A DNA stretch of 64,000 nucleotides from Drechslerella dactyloides (lineage: Eukaryota; Ascomycota; Orbiliomycetes; Orbiliales; Orbiliaceae). The stretch covers positions 4,588,001 through 4,652,000 of the forward strand of contig JAGTWJ010000017.1 of assembly GCA_020064725.1 (NCBI GenBank). The letters are read 5' to 3'. A program made the translations under genes and the position numbers. The notes beneath the pieces are model-generated. The model had not been told where the DNA came from. It made no database searches and saw only the letters and a list, made by a program, of their open reading frames with translations. Position 1 is the stretch's first letter. Each line of letters begins with the position of its first letter. Shown here piece after piece: positions 1-10,810 of the stretch.

Positions 1-921
1 TGTATACTCAAGTCCACTGGACCATGGCGATGGTACCCCGTTATTAAGGTAAAGATTTGTGGTCTCTTCGTACCAGGCTCTCCAGATGATTTCGGAAGTT
101 TTGTCCTCCATCGGTAACCCATAATCGTTGTTCTTGAATCTTAAATGGAGCATTATCCCACCTTCTTGATTGTCGATGCTAAACGAATATGGCTGGCTCG
201 CCTGTTGTAGACCATTGTAGCCTGGGTTTCCAACCGCAACTTTCCTGCCCTTCCCTTTAGGCTCAAAGCCAAAAGCTTTGAGGGCTATCCATGTATTTTG
301 TGTATAAAGTATTGTCTCCCATAGTTCGGACGTGGCTGAATAACGATAGTTGTTCTTCTTGTCCATTACAAGCTCCGAGCCGCTAATAGAAAGATCTTCG
401 TCTGGCGGCTTCCTCGTGCGCACCTCATAACCCATCTGGATCAAAGACTGCCATGGCCGGTCCCTATCACTGATATGCCAGTCCATTCGATGCTGAATTA
501 TGGGTACTGGAAGCAGCGAATCTTCGTCTTCGGATAGAATGTTCTGATAGTGGGTATTCCGTAATGGGATAAACTCAATGTCGGCGACAACGCTTGGCTT
601 ACCCGCTTCGTCGAATTCTCTTGCCTGGCGCGCATCGCCGGATTCGACGTATACGTCTACAGGTTTACCTTTATCCGTTGCTCTTGGTCTCAGAACGGCA
701 TTCCCGTTCCCGTTGTCTATCCGTTCTGTCTCCGTTTCGTACGGATATGATTGCTCTGTAGGTCTAACCTTTGTAGGCAATATGGAGTCACCAGGGATTT
801 TCTCCTTTGTTGGCCCATAGTTTTGGGATAACAGATAATATAGGAGACATATACAAATAACGAAGCAAGATAAAAGCTTGAAGGAGTCTCGAGGACTGCC
901 CATTCTGATTGGAGGGGCCAT
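1..921 (-). CDS. Unrecognised protein with N-terminal membrane anchor (3'-partial)
   Basis: An open frame of 307 codons runs from an ATG at 921 to the window edge without a stop, so the C-terminus is missing. After a short basic N-terminus (MAPPIRMGSPRDSFK) comes one hydrophobic stretch at about residues 16-31 (LLSCFVICICLLYYLL), which fits a signal anchor: a type II membrane protein with its bulk in the secretory lumen or outside. The rest is polar, with Trp/Tyr-rich segments and no catalytic motif I know. A segment near residues 240-290 (LHLRFKNND, then DKTSEIIW) has the same spacing of residues as part of the next gene on this strand, so the two may be distant paralogues. Function unknown. 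The start is the first ATG of the frame and precedes the anchor directly. Confidence 0.7.
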   Translation of the reverse strand, partial: MAPPIRMGSPRDSFKLLSCFVICICLLYYLLSQNYGPTKEKIPGDSILPTKVRPTEQSYPYETETERIDNGNGNAVLRPRATDKGKPVDVYVESGDARQAREFDEAGKPSVVADIEFIPLRNTHYQNILSEDEDSLLPVPIIQHRMDWHISDRDRPWQSLIQMGYEVRTRKPPDEDLSISGSELVMDKKNNYRYSATSELWETILYTQNTWIALKAFGFEPKGKGRKVAVGNPGYNGLQQASQPYSFSIDNQEGGIMLHLRFKNNDYGLPMEDKTSEIIWRAWYEETTNLYLNNGVPSPWSSGLEYT

Positions 922-2208
922 CTTGCCCCAGATCATATGCTTTTTGCTGTAATATAGATTCCAGGAATCTGTATGAAGCGCATATCCTGAGCTGTGGCCT
1001 TTTTCCCTACTAGCTATATATGGGAAGATTCTAGCACTGGCGCAGGTAAAAATGAAAATGCTGAATAGAATGGTGCAAGTCGAGTATTCTGGGAACCTAA
1101 TCGATATTGCGCATGAGGGGGAGATATGCCCCCCATTAAGCATGCATGGCTTTGGCACCCAGAGTCCAATGAGCCCATGGACAGATTGTCGCGTCATCAG
1201 CGGCTTCCGTGCCACACCCAGCCAAGTAGGTCAATGGATGCAACTGGGCCTCCGAAGAACATCAAATATAAGCGTTGGCACTAGTCTTGTAACTAGACGC
1301 ACGAAGTGCAGGTGCACGTCAGTAGGGTTGGCACCATATGCATGCAAGCTGTACATGCATCGAATGTAGGTACACAGAAGATAGCCTCCATGCCAGGCAC
1401 TCTAAGCATGCACCCGCCTAATGCGTTTAAACAGAAACCCCAGTATGCTAGCAGGCATCTGGGATTAGTTGACCCAACTATAAGACGGGCCCTGCATGGT
1501 AATCTTGTAACTAGAATTTATTATTGTCGGCCAGTACCTAGTATGATTGGCCAGTAGAGGGCCTAGGGTGGTACTGTGTAGTTAGAGATAGACCATAGTA
1601 CCGAGCCGCAAACGGTAAGGAGAATCCTTTATTTGTGCCACATCCGCGGACGTGAAACAGGAATTCACGCTATCAAAGTAGGTCTACCAATCGCTTACTC
1701 ATTCAGAATTATTCAAACAAGGACTGGATGTATACCGGATACCACCTTCTACGTAAATCACAAGAAGTTGTTACTTGAATGCTGGTTCTGTAGCTGGGGG
1801 AATTTGTCGCAACTCGTGCAGACGGGCGCAGCAAGACCAAAATTTGCAGGCAACAGCCGTATACGCGTACCAACTGTTCAACGCCATCGATATGTGTATC
1901 GCACAGGCCCATGTAGGAGTTTGTATACTTTAGTTAGTTGTTGTTACTGCTGCACGCCATAAATGAATTCTTGTGTCGATTTTGTCAGCTTTTGTGGCAA
2001 TTTCTAATTTAAATCTATAGACTACTGAAGCAGAAATTTACCAAAAAAAGCAGTGCATAAATAATTAATATATGCATATGGTATCATTCTGCCGGCCTCA
2101 GACACCAAACACCTTGCAAATTTGTCTTAAAAACTAAACTCCCTCCCCCATACCACTGTGCCTCAAAGCCATGGAAACCAGTAGGGTACCGCTGATCCGG
2201 GGCGAATA
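922..2208. other. Intergenic, no supported gene
   Basis: Only short overlapping open frames without recognisable content. A 13-base word, TCTTGTAACTAGA, occurs twice (about 1287 and 1503), which may be a trace of an old repeat. Confidence 0.5.
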
Positions 2209-3366
2209 TCATCCCAGCGTTATCCCGATAAACCATTTGCCTTTCAGCGCGTCGTCGTTCCTATCAATCAGCCTAGAATATCCAGTCTCTTCCATATTAA
2301 ATCTATACGGTCTGAACTTTACCATCATCTTGGTCGGCTTCCTGTTTCGAAATGCGTGATGATGGTCGGTAACCATTCGCCAGATTGAAGCTACGTTTGG
2401 CGCTCCTGCGAATGCTTCCCAATCTTTGCTTCCTGGGTAGATGTAGAGACCATCTCTCGTTTCCGCGTCATTGTTCAGATCGATACCTTCGCTTTTATAG
2501 GCCTGCCTGCATACTACGACGGTCTGGGGGTTGACGACGTCGTTCATGGCGATATATTGTAGCTCGTGGACTTCCAACGGTTCAATATCCGGGTCCCATC
2601 GGCGAGCGACAATGTGAGACCAGATTGCAAATGTTATGTCTGAAGGGAAGGCTTTGTTGGCATTGCTAGCGCGATCTTGGTCTTTGTACCTTCTAGCTAA
2701 GACTATGGTTTTATCCGCTTGCGATACCCAACCCACGTATGCTCTGTCAAAAATATCATCGTACGGCTCGCTCGGATGATTGACTGAGAACTGGCGGTAG
2801 TCTGACGCTATGACTTGATCATCATGAGACAATGTGGCTGGGTCAACGTCGGGATTTCGATCAAAGTAGTTTTGCTCAAGGATCTTTCTCATCCCATTGT
2901 TTTTCTTTGTCAACCTCTCTGTATTCTTGGAGACTTCATCAGGGTCCGTCTGGACTTCGAGGAGATAGTCGGTCGAAGGCGCGGACATGGCGACAGGGAC
3001 AGGTCGAAGGTCTGGGGCGTCAGTGCTCAAGACATCCTCGTAGGCCTGAATCCTAATTTTACCCTTGTCCACGCAGACTTCATACTGTGCTCCGTAGTCT
3101 CGTTCGGGTGTCCCGTCAACCGCCCAAGCTTTCATATCTTGGGGATTCAAGGTGCTTCCTAGCGAAGTGCCACTGCCCGAAGAACTCATGCTCTGATTTG
3201 AGGTGCCTGACAACGAACGCGGCCGTCCTGATCTGCCGAAGGAAGAACTCCCCGGATAATCGAGACTCGCTTCTCCGTGACCAGCAAGAGAGCTAAGAGT
3301 ACTTCCGCCACCTCCGTTATGAGGGGTATCCGGGTGAAAGTGGTCATGTGCGGGCCATTCGACCAT
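2209..3366 (-). CDS. Unrecognised protein, 385 aa
   Basis: Single open frame. The first ATG is at 3366; the frame stays open a few codons further upstream but without an ATG. The first ~80 residues are low-complexity Gly/Ser-rich (residues about 17-70), a likely disordered tail. The remainder is a mixed, probably folded region rich in Asp, Tyr and Trp, including VGWVSQADKTIVLARRYK near the middle and IWRMVTDHHHAF towards the end. No signal peptide, membrane segment or known catalytic motif is visible. The Lys/Asp-rich LARRYKDQD ... NKAFPSDI segment resembles by spacing a stretch in the gene at 1-921 on the same strand, so the two may be diverged tandem duplicates. I do not recognise the family. 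Confidence 0.65.
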   Translation of the reverse strand: MVEWPAHDHFHPDTPHNGGGGSTLSSLAGHGEASLDYPGSSSFGRSGRPRSLSGTSNQSMSSSGSGTSLGSTLNPQDMKAWAVDGTPERDYGAQYEVCVDKGKIRIQAYEDVLSTDAPDLRPVPVAMSAPSTDYLLEVQTDPDEVSKNTERLTKKNNGMRKILEQNYFDRNPDVDPATLSHDDQVIASDYRQFSVNHPSEPYDDIFDRAYVGWVSQADKTIVLARRYKDQDRASNANKAFPSDITFAIWSHIVARRWDPDIEPLEVHELQYIAMNDVVNPQTVVVCRQAYKSEGIDLNNDAETRDGLYIYPGSKDWEAFAGAPNVASIWRMVTDHHHAFRNRKPTKMMVKFRPYRFNMEETGYSRLIDRNDDALKGKWFIGITLG

Positions 3367-6300
3367 GCACTTCTCTTGAATCAAGTCTATATATCATGGG
3401 GCAACATTAATTACAGTGCTCATATTAAGATGCAAACTCCAACAACTGATTGGTGCATGTGCAGGCATGACTGGATATAAATCAATGCTATAGATGAAGT
3501 GAGTGGAATCCTGGAGGCATGCATGATAGGAATGCCGAGGCTGGGCGTTATGGATGATGGTGCTTCTGATGAGGTCGAAAGTACCTACAAGAATAAATTT
3601 TGAATGAAATTGGAAGAGAATACAATAGAAATTATAATGGCTGCCTAAGAAGGCTTGAAGATTCCCAGGGCGGTTGCACGCTGATAGGGATTCAGGACGC
3701 AAATATAGTGCGAATCTGGCTCGAGGACCAAGACAAGATTGAAGAGAGATACTATAGAAACAACGAGCGTCTTGGAACGCGAATGTGAAACTTCTGAAAG
3801 ATTGTAGGAGGATCGTCAGAACTGAGGCTTCTGACACCTAAACACCTCTAGCTTGGAGAGTCGAGTCGTGTCAATACTTATAGACCCCCAGCGCAGGAAG
3901 CGGCTGAAAAAACGTGCTGAGTTTTCCACCACCCATTGTAAGAAAACTTTATATTCAAATATGTTACACAGATCAATTTCGGTAATTATTTCTTTCTCCC
4001 CTAACCGAAACGTCACCCGCTGCAATGCATCGCTACTTGGCCGCCGTCTGGGGTAATGCAAGACGCAAGATTCCAACCGGCTACTTGTTCGCGTGTCGTT
4101 TGTGTTGTCAGATTCTGAATCGACAATGGAGGTATTCATCGCGATATCGGTCTATGTATGATACTTGGGGGTCGCCAGAGCTCCCGCTTTGGCGCCCCAC
4201 AGAGCGGAATCGACGTCCTCAACCGGGCTGTTCTCGGTATGCCGCCTTGGACAGTTGTCCAAACGGAGCCATGCCGTCTGTAATGACCCAGTCTTGCAGG
4301 CGCGCGGTGACGTGGACGCGGAATTTTAGTGCGTTGAATCTGGGCGTCAGTGTCAGTCGATAGGATCGATGTCCACATATCTGAAAGGCCGCCTATCATT
4401 CTCCGGAAAGCCGGGAGACTGGCCGGATATCAGTTAAACCCAGCAAAAGGACCCACGATTGCATTGACGAAACTCAAACTGATTTTTCGAGATTATATTT
4501 TGTGATATATCATTATTGTGCTCGCCGGCTTCGTCTTAACAAGATCTGTTCGTATGCTATGTTGTTCGTCTTTTGACAAGTGTTCGTCTAGCTTGTTCTA
4601 TCGTCAATTAGGAAATTCTACTGGCTGAATGTTCGTAGACATTGTTGCATTTTTTGTGTTGTCCGGGGTGCTTGTGCGACGGACCATTCAAATCCAGATT
4701 TGGCGCGCGCCGGTCGATCTGCTCGATTTCCTGTTTGTATGGTGCCAACTTTGCGTAATGCGCGGGAGACGGCTACCGGGTGCTTGGGGAGACTTGTATC
4801 CTGGGGACTTCAGGTTAGGTGGCGTCCTTTGCATCCGAAGTCTGGCTAACGGGCTCGGACGGCTCGCTCGCATAAGTTGGACCACGGTAAGGAGATGTCC
4901 TGAACATCCGCGCCGTGTCGAACATAGGGGCGCCAAGCTTGGGCGTTAAAACTTCCGGGTACCATCGAGCGCGAGCGATGGGCCGTTTAAGCTAAAGTAT
5001 CTTCACCGATAAGGAGGACAACAGATCTTCTTTCTGTTGTGTAAATGTGATCCAACTGTGGTGGACTGTGTCGTGCTGGTGGAGTATGCAGGCGCCACCA
5101 GCTTGACACCCACCGGGCCCACACTTAGCTTCGGTACCATGCAGGAGACATGATGCGTCATAAAATAGTTGAGAGTCCTCTTTCAGCCGAGGACTATGAC
5201 TAATGTGGATGATGGCCTTTCGTAAATCTTATCCAGCATATAAAATATTACGCGATCTATCTGCAAGTACGGTACCTCAGACCCAACACATGGAGACACG
5301 AGTACCAAGCCGTCCCCAATGGCTACGCTCTTTCAGTTAAGGAGGCAAAAGTGGTGTCCGTGCGTAGTACCAACCAGTGTGCTTGCGATCACAAGCCTCC
5401 CCGGTCGACCTTCGGGCCGAATTGCAGGACTATACACCAATCCACCTATTTTATTTAGTTTTATATACGCATACACGGTTCGCTGACTCTCGGCTACACC
5501 GCCCTTGCCTTCTCCCGACCTAGCCCCTAGATGAATGGTGGAGTTATTCTGGACCTGGGCTCTTCGTCGCCTATCGCTGCTCATCGGTGTGGGGATCCCT
5601 TGTCTTGAGCACGTTGGCAGCCGCTTGCTGCAGATGTGTGAACCGGGGTCAACGGCAGGAACACCCATCGTCCCGGCTTGGCGCAGCTAATCTCAACTTC
5701 TGCATATACGATGCTCACAATTCATGTCAATCTGAGACGTTGGCTCGTGTCGAGTTCGGATCTTATGCCAAAAACTCTCAGATGCGTCTCTTCGAAGGAC
5801 ATCCCTTGCAGAATCCAGGAAATAAACGAAATGCGAGTATGATCTCGTCACGAACTCTCGAGGCCAACGCCTTTGCAAAGTTTTGTTTCCGTTTAACCTG
5901 AGCACTATCTCCAGGTTCCTTGGATGCTAACCCTGATAGTTGCAATAGGGATTGCAAGGTCAAGGAACTGCGGATGCGACTTCCGAGGGAGGAATGTAAA
6001 CGCCTTTGCGATACTTGCTCGAGCAGGGCGATTGCCAGTACCACGGGTGTAACTTTATATTGTGGGGTAAACTCGTCGACGGGCCCGAGAGATTATTTTT
6101 CCAGAAGGAAAAATAGCCCGGACACTTCAATTGATGCTCAACTCGTTTCGGTAAAGCAAGACTATTTCGCCGACGCGCTACGAAGGCTACAATCGGGAAC
6201 GAAGGAAGCAAGTCGGTATATATAGCTATGCATATGGGCCGCATCGACGTCGACGTTCTCTTCTTCGTTGGGAACGAGTATTTCAGTGCACATCAATTCG

Positions 6301-6392
6301 GTTACAATTAGTCCTCCGCTAACACTCGGCACGAGGAATCAATATATTGATCGTGTAACCAGTCTAGTAGTCGCTTTCTACATTCTACTAGC
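3367..6392. other. Gene-poor stretch
   Basis: No frame here looks convincingly coding. The best is an ATG-initiated 107-codon frame on the minus strand (4139-3816, MNTSIVDSESDN...), with no recognisable domain. The last ~100 bases are presumably the promoter and 5' leader of the lyase gene at 6393. Confidence 0.5.
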
Positions 6393-8273
6393 ATGCATTT
6401 CTCAAGGCCCTTGGTTTGGGCCGCCTGCATCCAGGTGAGCTTGGCGGCTTTCGGTATTTCCACAAGTGGGAACAACTTTCAAGTTGACACTGGAGCTGGC
6501 CTCGTCTATCAAGTTAGCAAGTATGCACTCCTGCCTTTCCATTCCACCAAAGCGATTTGTGTCAAGACGCAGACCTGACGGAAACCTACTTCAAGGTCAA
6601 CTGGAGACGTTGTTAGCATGAAGTTCAATGGCGTGGAATATCAAGATGGCAGTGGCAAATACACGCAAATCAATTCTGGGCTCGGCTCATCTACCGTATC
6701 GGGGTCTCTTGTCAGTGGTTATACAAAGATCACCATTCAGTCTAGCGGCAACCCGGTCACACAATATATAGTATCCAAGAGCGGCGACAATACAATGTAC
6801 CTCGCCACGTATATTACTGGAGAAGTAGACCCGGGCGAGCTTCGTTGGCTTGCGAGACTGAAGAAGAGTCTGGTTCCAACCGGCCCCCACAACCCTGCGT
6901 CCAACGTTGAAGGTGGATCGGCCATCGAGGGCAGTGACGTATACCTTGTCGGCGGACAGACCAGATCTAAATTTTATTCTAGTGATAGATTCATTGAGGA
7001 TAATGTGCACGGAGTTACAGGCTCCGGTGTTGGCATCTGGATGATTATCCCGCCGCAAGCCTATGAAACATCGTCGGGCGGACCCTTCATGAGGGATATC
7101 AACACCCAAGGAGGGAGTACTCAAGAACTCTACTGGTACATGAACTCGGGTCACGTCAGGACGGAACCCTGGAGAATGGGTCTCAAGGGCCCATACGCGA
7201 TGACCTTTACGACCGGATCTACTCCGTCCGCGAACATCGATACTTCGTTCTTCAGCTCCCTGTCGGTGAACGGCTACGTTGCGCAAAGTGGCCGTGGAAG
7301 AGTCAGTGGCACCGTCAGTGGGATCCCTAGTGGCTTTGAGGGAGTTGTGCACTGGTACAATTCCAATGACCAGTACTGGGTCAAGTCAACCGGCTCCTTC
7401 ACGTCTCCCTATATGAAGCCAGGAACGTACACGATGAAGCTTTACAAAGGTGAACTCGAAGTTGCGAGTACCAGTGTCACCGTCAGTGCTGGTGGCACCA
7501 CCAGCAAGAGCATCTCGTCGACGGAGAGCAGCCCGTCCGTCGTCTGGAGGGTCGGCCAATTCGACGGCCAGCCATTTGAACTGAAGAACGGGAACAACTT
7601 TCTACGAATGCACCCTTCCGACCCTCGGATGTCATCCTGGGGTGGTACTTATACTGTCGGCTCCTCCTCCGCTAACGCCTTCCCAATGGCTATTTGGAAG
7701 AGCATTGGCGGCAATGCTGTCGTAAAATTCACGCTTTCCTCCAGCCAGCTCGTCCAAATGACCCTTCGCATTGGGACAACTTTGTCATTCGCTGGCGGTC
7801 GACCAAGCGTCACGATTAACAGCTGGTCGGGCTCTGTACCGGCTGCCCCTTCCAAGATCGATTCTCGTGGCGTTACACGTGGCGCTTATCGCGGTTACGG
7901 CGAGCAATACACCTGGACTGTGCCGGCGTCTGCTTTCGTTTCCGGTACAAACACCCTCACCATCGGTGTCGCCTCGGGGTCCGACGGCGCCGACTATCTC
8001 AGCCCGAACTTCATCTTCGACGCGGTCGAACTTCAGGGCCCTGGTTCCTCAGGCTCGGGTACGACGACTTCAAGGACTACTACAGCTACAACGAGTACTC
8101 GGACTACAACGACTAGTAGCAGGACGACGACGACTACTGCTGGTGGTGGCGGCGGCTCTTGCACCGTTTCAATGTGGGGGCAATGCGGTGGAATCAACTA
8201 CACTGGCTGCACTACCTGTGTGTCTGGCGCTACTTGCACGTATAGCAACGAGTACTACTCGCAATGCCTGTAA
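6393..8273 (+). CDS. Secreted rhamnogalacturonan lyase, family PL4, with C-terminal CBM1
   Basis: Cleaves the rhamnose-galacturonate backbone of pectic rhamnogalacturonan I by beta-elimination outside the cell. Two exons, 6393-6520 and 6596-8273; the 75-bp intron (GTATGC...CAAG, branch site CTGAC at about 6574) restores the family sequence VSK-STGDVVSMKFNG. The product is 601 aa: signal peptide (residues 1-~20, MHFSRPLVWAACIQVSLAA), lyase domain starting FGISTSGNN, then fibronectin-like and C-terminal beta domains. The known PL4 catalytic pair is Lys and His about 60 residues apart; here Lys168 (TRSKFYSSDRF) and His229 (YMNSGHVRTE) fit. A Ser/Thr/Gly linker (about 510-565) leads to a fungal cellulose-binding module with the usual spacing (MWGQCGGINYTGCTTC ... 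YYSQCL). The added CBM1 is not the norm for PL4 enzymes. Both domain calls are firm. Confidence 0.95.
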
Positions 8274-9436
8274 CAGACTTACAGCTGCATACAATTCTCG
8301 TGCCGCCAATTCATGGGTACATGTACATATGCTGATGCCATCAAGTCAGACGGCAAGTGGAAGAGTGGGGGTGTAAATAGCCATATCTTCTTTTGTTCCC
8401 ACTGAGTTTGCTCAGCTAGCGGATGCATTGGATTGCTTCATATTATTAACGCCAAAAATATGATTTTGTTAGCCAGCTCTCTCTCTCTCTCTATATACAT
8501 AGTACGCACTATCTTTAGTACTATAGTCCGCATGTTACTTAATCGAGCAGGACGCTGGTTATTCGATTACCATGCCTATACCCATGGACGCAACAGTCAA
8601 GATTCCTATTCAAACCCGATTAAGAAGTTCCGATATCTCAACTTAGGTTATAGCAATTAGCCAACTAGTGAAGTTGTGATGTCCTTTTCTTGACTTTGCT
8701 TCTGTAACGAGAGCCAACCAGTCAGAGAATCTTGCAGCTACGATTCAGCGAGTTAGTATTCTTTAATTCCAATAGCTTGTCGGCAGCGTGGGATTCGATC
8801 AAAGCTGAGTTCACTCTCCTGACGATGGATCCCCGATGCACAGCTAGCTGCAAGATCCTGGAAGACCCGACAGCTGGAAATCTGCACACGGCGTACGTAT
8901 ATGCGCATATGCATATCACATTTGAAAGTTCCGTGTCATCCTTATATCACTGCGACTCTTGACAAGCTGATAGAATTCAGCTCAATTGATATGTATCTAT
9001 GATATCAATCACCTTAGTTAAGTTAGCGTACACCATTGATTACACAATGATGATATCTTCGGACAGTGACTCAAAAGTTCGTGACCATTGGCATGAACAA
9101 TGGTAGCCGATTTCGATCTTCCGAAAAACACTGCCGATAATTCTAAAACATCGGGAAACATGCGTCACGGACCGAAGAAACCCCACGGCAACGCAAATCT
9201 TACTTCAGAATTAGATAATCCAAAGTTCCTACTAGTAAAGATCCCGACTACAAGATTGGCCCAACCTCCATTCCATGGTCTGGACCTCGCCTTCTATCCC
9301 CTATCCACACCTACTGAACCGGTGTATCAGATCACTCCACGTTGAACGGACCCCAGATACGCTACATACCTACATGCTCCACGACATTCGAAGATCCTCT
9401 GGTCCAATCACAGACTCCTCGGATTCGCTTTCAACC
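8274..9436. other. Intergenic; CT/TA microsatellite
   Basis: 3' region of the lyase gene and upstream region of the reductase gene. A CT run followed by TATATA lies at about 8477-8500. No coding frame is supported. Confidence 0.6.
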
Positions 9437-10810
9437 ATGAACTTCACATACACTTCCAACCCATCCCGCGTGATATTTGGCTCCGGTACTCTGACAAAAC
9501 TACCCTCCGAGCTCTCCCGACAGAACCTCAAAGCACCATTAATCCTGTGCACTCCGCATCAGGTCGCCCAAGCCTCGCTTGTCGCCGCGCTGCTGCCCGC
9601 CGTCGCGGGCACCTTCACAGAAGCAACCATGCATACGCCGACGCACATCACGCAGAAAGCCCTCGCATACGCCCAGAGCGTGGAGTCTGACTGCATAGTA
9701 TCCATCGGCGGAGGCTCCACCATTGGCCTTGGGAAGGCTCTCAGCGTTCGAACTGGCCAGCCGCACATCTGCATCCCAACTACCTACGCAGGCAGCGAGA
9801 TGACACCCATCCTCGGTGAGACTGAAGACGGCAGGAAGACGACGCGGAGTGATCCGAAAATTCTGCCGGGGACCGTGATCTACGATATTGATTTGACAAT
9901 GACGTTGCCGGCGGGCCTGAGTGCCACGAGCGGTGTGAATGCTATTGCGCATGCAGGTGAGTAAAGTGAATTCAATAAATTTCGAGATTCTGGTGATTGG
10001 GCGTGATTGTGGTTGGTGTATGGCCGGCCATACATATCGCGAGAATGAGCGAATGTACGTGTGCTACGTCACAAAAATAGTATCTATACGTGCTAAAATT
10101 GTAAAAAAAAAAAAAAGAAAGAATAAAAGTAACAAGAAAACAAGGAAGGTGAATATGGGAGGAGCAAACAAGAGAGGAGAAGCAGTATCTATTCCTTTGG
10201 GATAGTATTTGTCACATCTACAGCGAAAGCTAACGTATTACCGTACCCCCTGCGCGCAGTCGAAGCGCTATATTCGTCCACCGCCAACCCAATCACCACC
10301 CTCCTAGCTCTGGAGGGGATCAAGTCGCTCGCTCAGAGTCTTCCAACAATAGTCAACGACCCAACGAATAAGGAAGCACGCAGTCGAGCCCTCTATGGTG
10401 CCTGGCTTTGCGCCTCCTGCCTAGGAACAGTGGGAATGGCGCTCCACCACAAGCTCTGCCACACCTTAGGAGGCAGTTTCAACCTCCCTCACGCTGAAAC
10501 ACATACCATTGTGCTTCCCCACGCTCTAGCATATAATTCGAAAGCCCTCTCGCAAGAGACGCTAGCGAAACTGGCAGACGCGCTACCAGACAGCGAAGGC
10601 GACCCGGTGAAGGGGCTGAACGTGCTGCTAAATACGCTCGGGGTCAAGCGGGCTTTGACAGAGTTTGGCATGAAGGAAGAAGACGTGGATAAAGCGGCTG
10701 AAATTGCGACTAGCAATCCGTACTATAATCCTCGGCAGATCAGGAAGGACGAGATACGAGAGGTTATCCGGCGGGCTGTCGTTGGCGAGGAAGCTAGAGC
10801 TGATATCTAG
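9437..10810 (+). CDS. Maleylacetate reductase (iron-containing alcohol dehydrogenase family)
   Basis: NAD(P)H-dependent reduction of maleylacetate to 3-oxoadipate, a late step in breakdown of hydroxyquinol, resorcinol and related aromatics; cytosolic. Two exons, 9437-9956 and 10260-10810, join as HA-V-EALYSS and give 356 aa, the usual family length. The N-terminus MNFTYTSNPSRVIFGSGT matches the start of such reductases, so I chose the ATG at 9437 over an in-frame ATG at 9377. Visible motifs: nucleotide-binding SIGGGSTIGLGKAL (residues 89-102), IPTTYAGSEMTPI (113-125), NAIAHAVEALYS around the splice site, and the downstream HHKLCHTLGGSFNLPHAETH block. The 303-bp intron is long for this genome; it begins GTGAGT, has GCTAAC near its end and contains an A-rich tract. 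The exact substrate is inferred from family membership. Confidence 0.92.
10086..10150. repeat. A-rich tract inside the reductase intron
   Basis: A run of about 14 A followed by AAGAAAGAATAAAAGTAAC and further purine-rich sequence lies within the intron at 9957-10259. It accounts for much of the unusual intron length. Confidence 0.7.

Noticed and set aside
578..820. 80-codon plus-strand frame
   Set aside because: It lies antisense to the continuous minus-strand gene at 1-921 and has no recognisable content.
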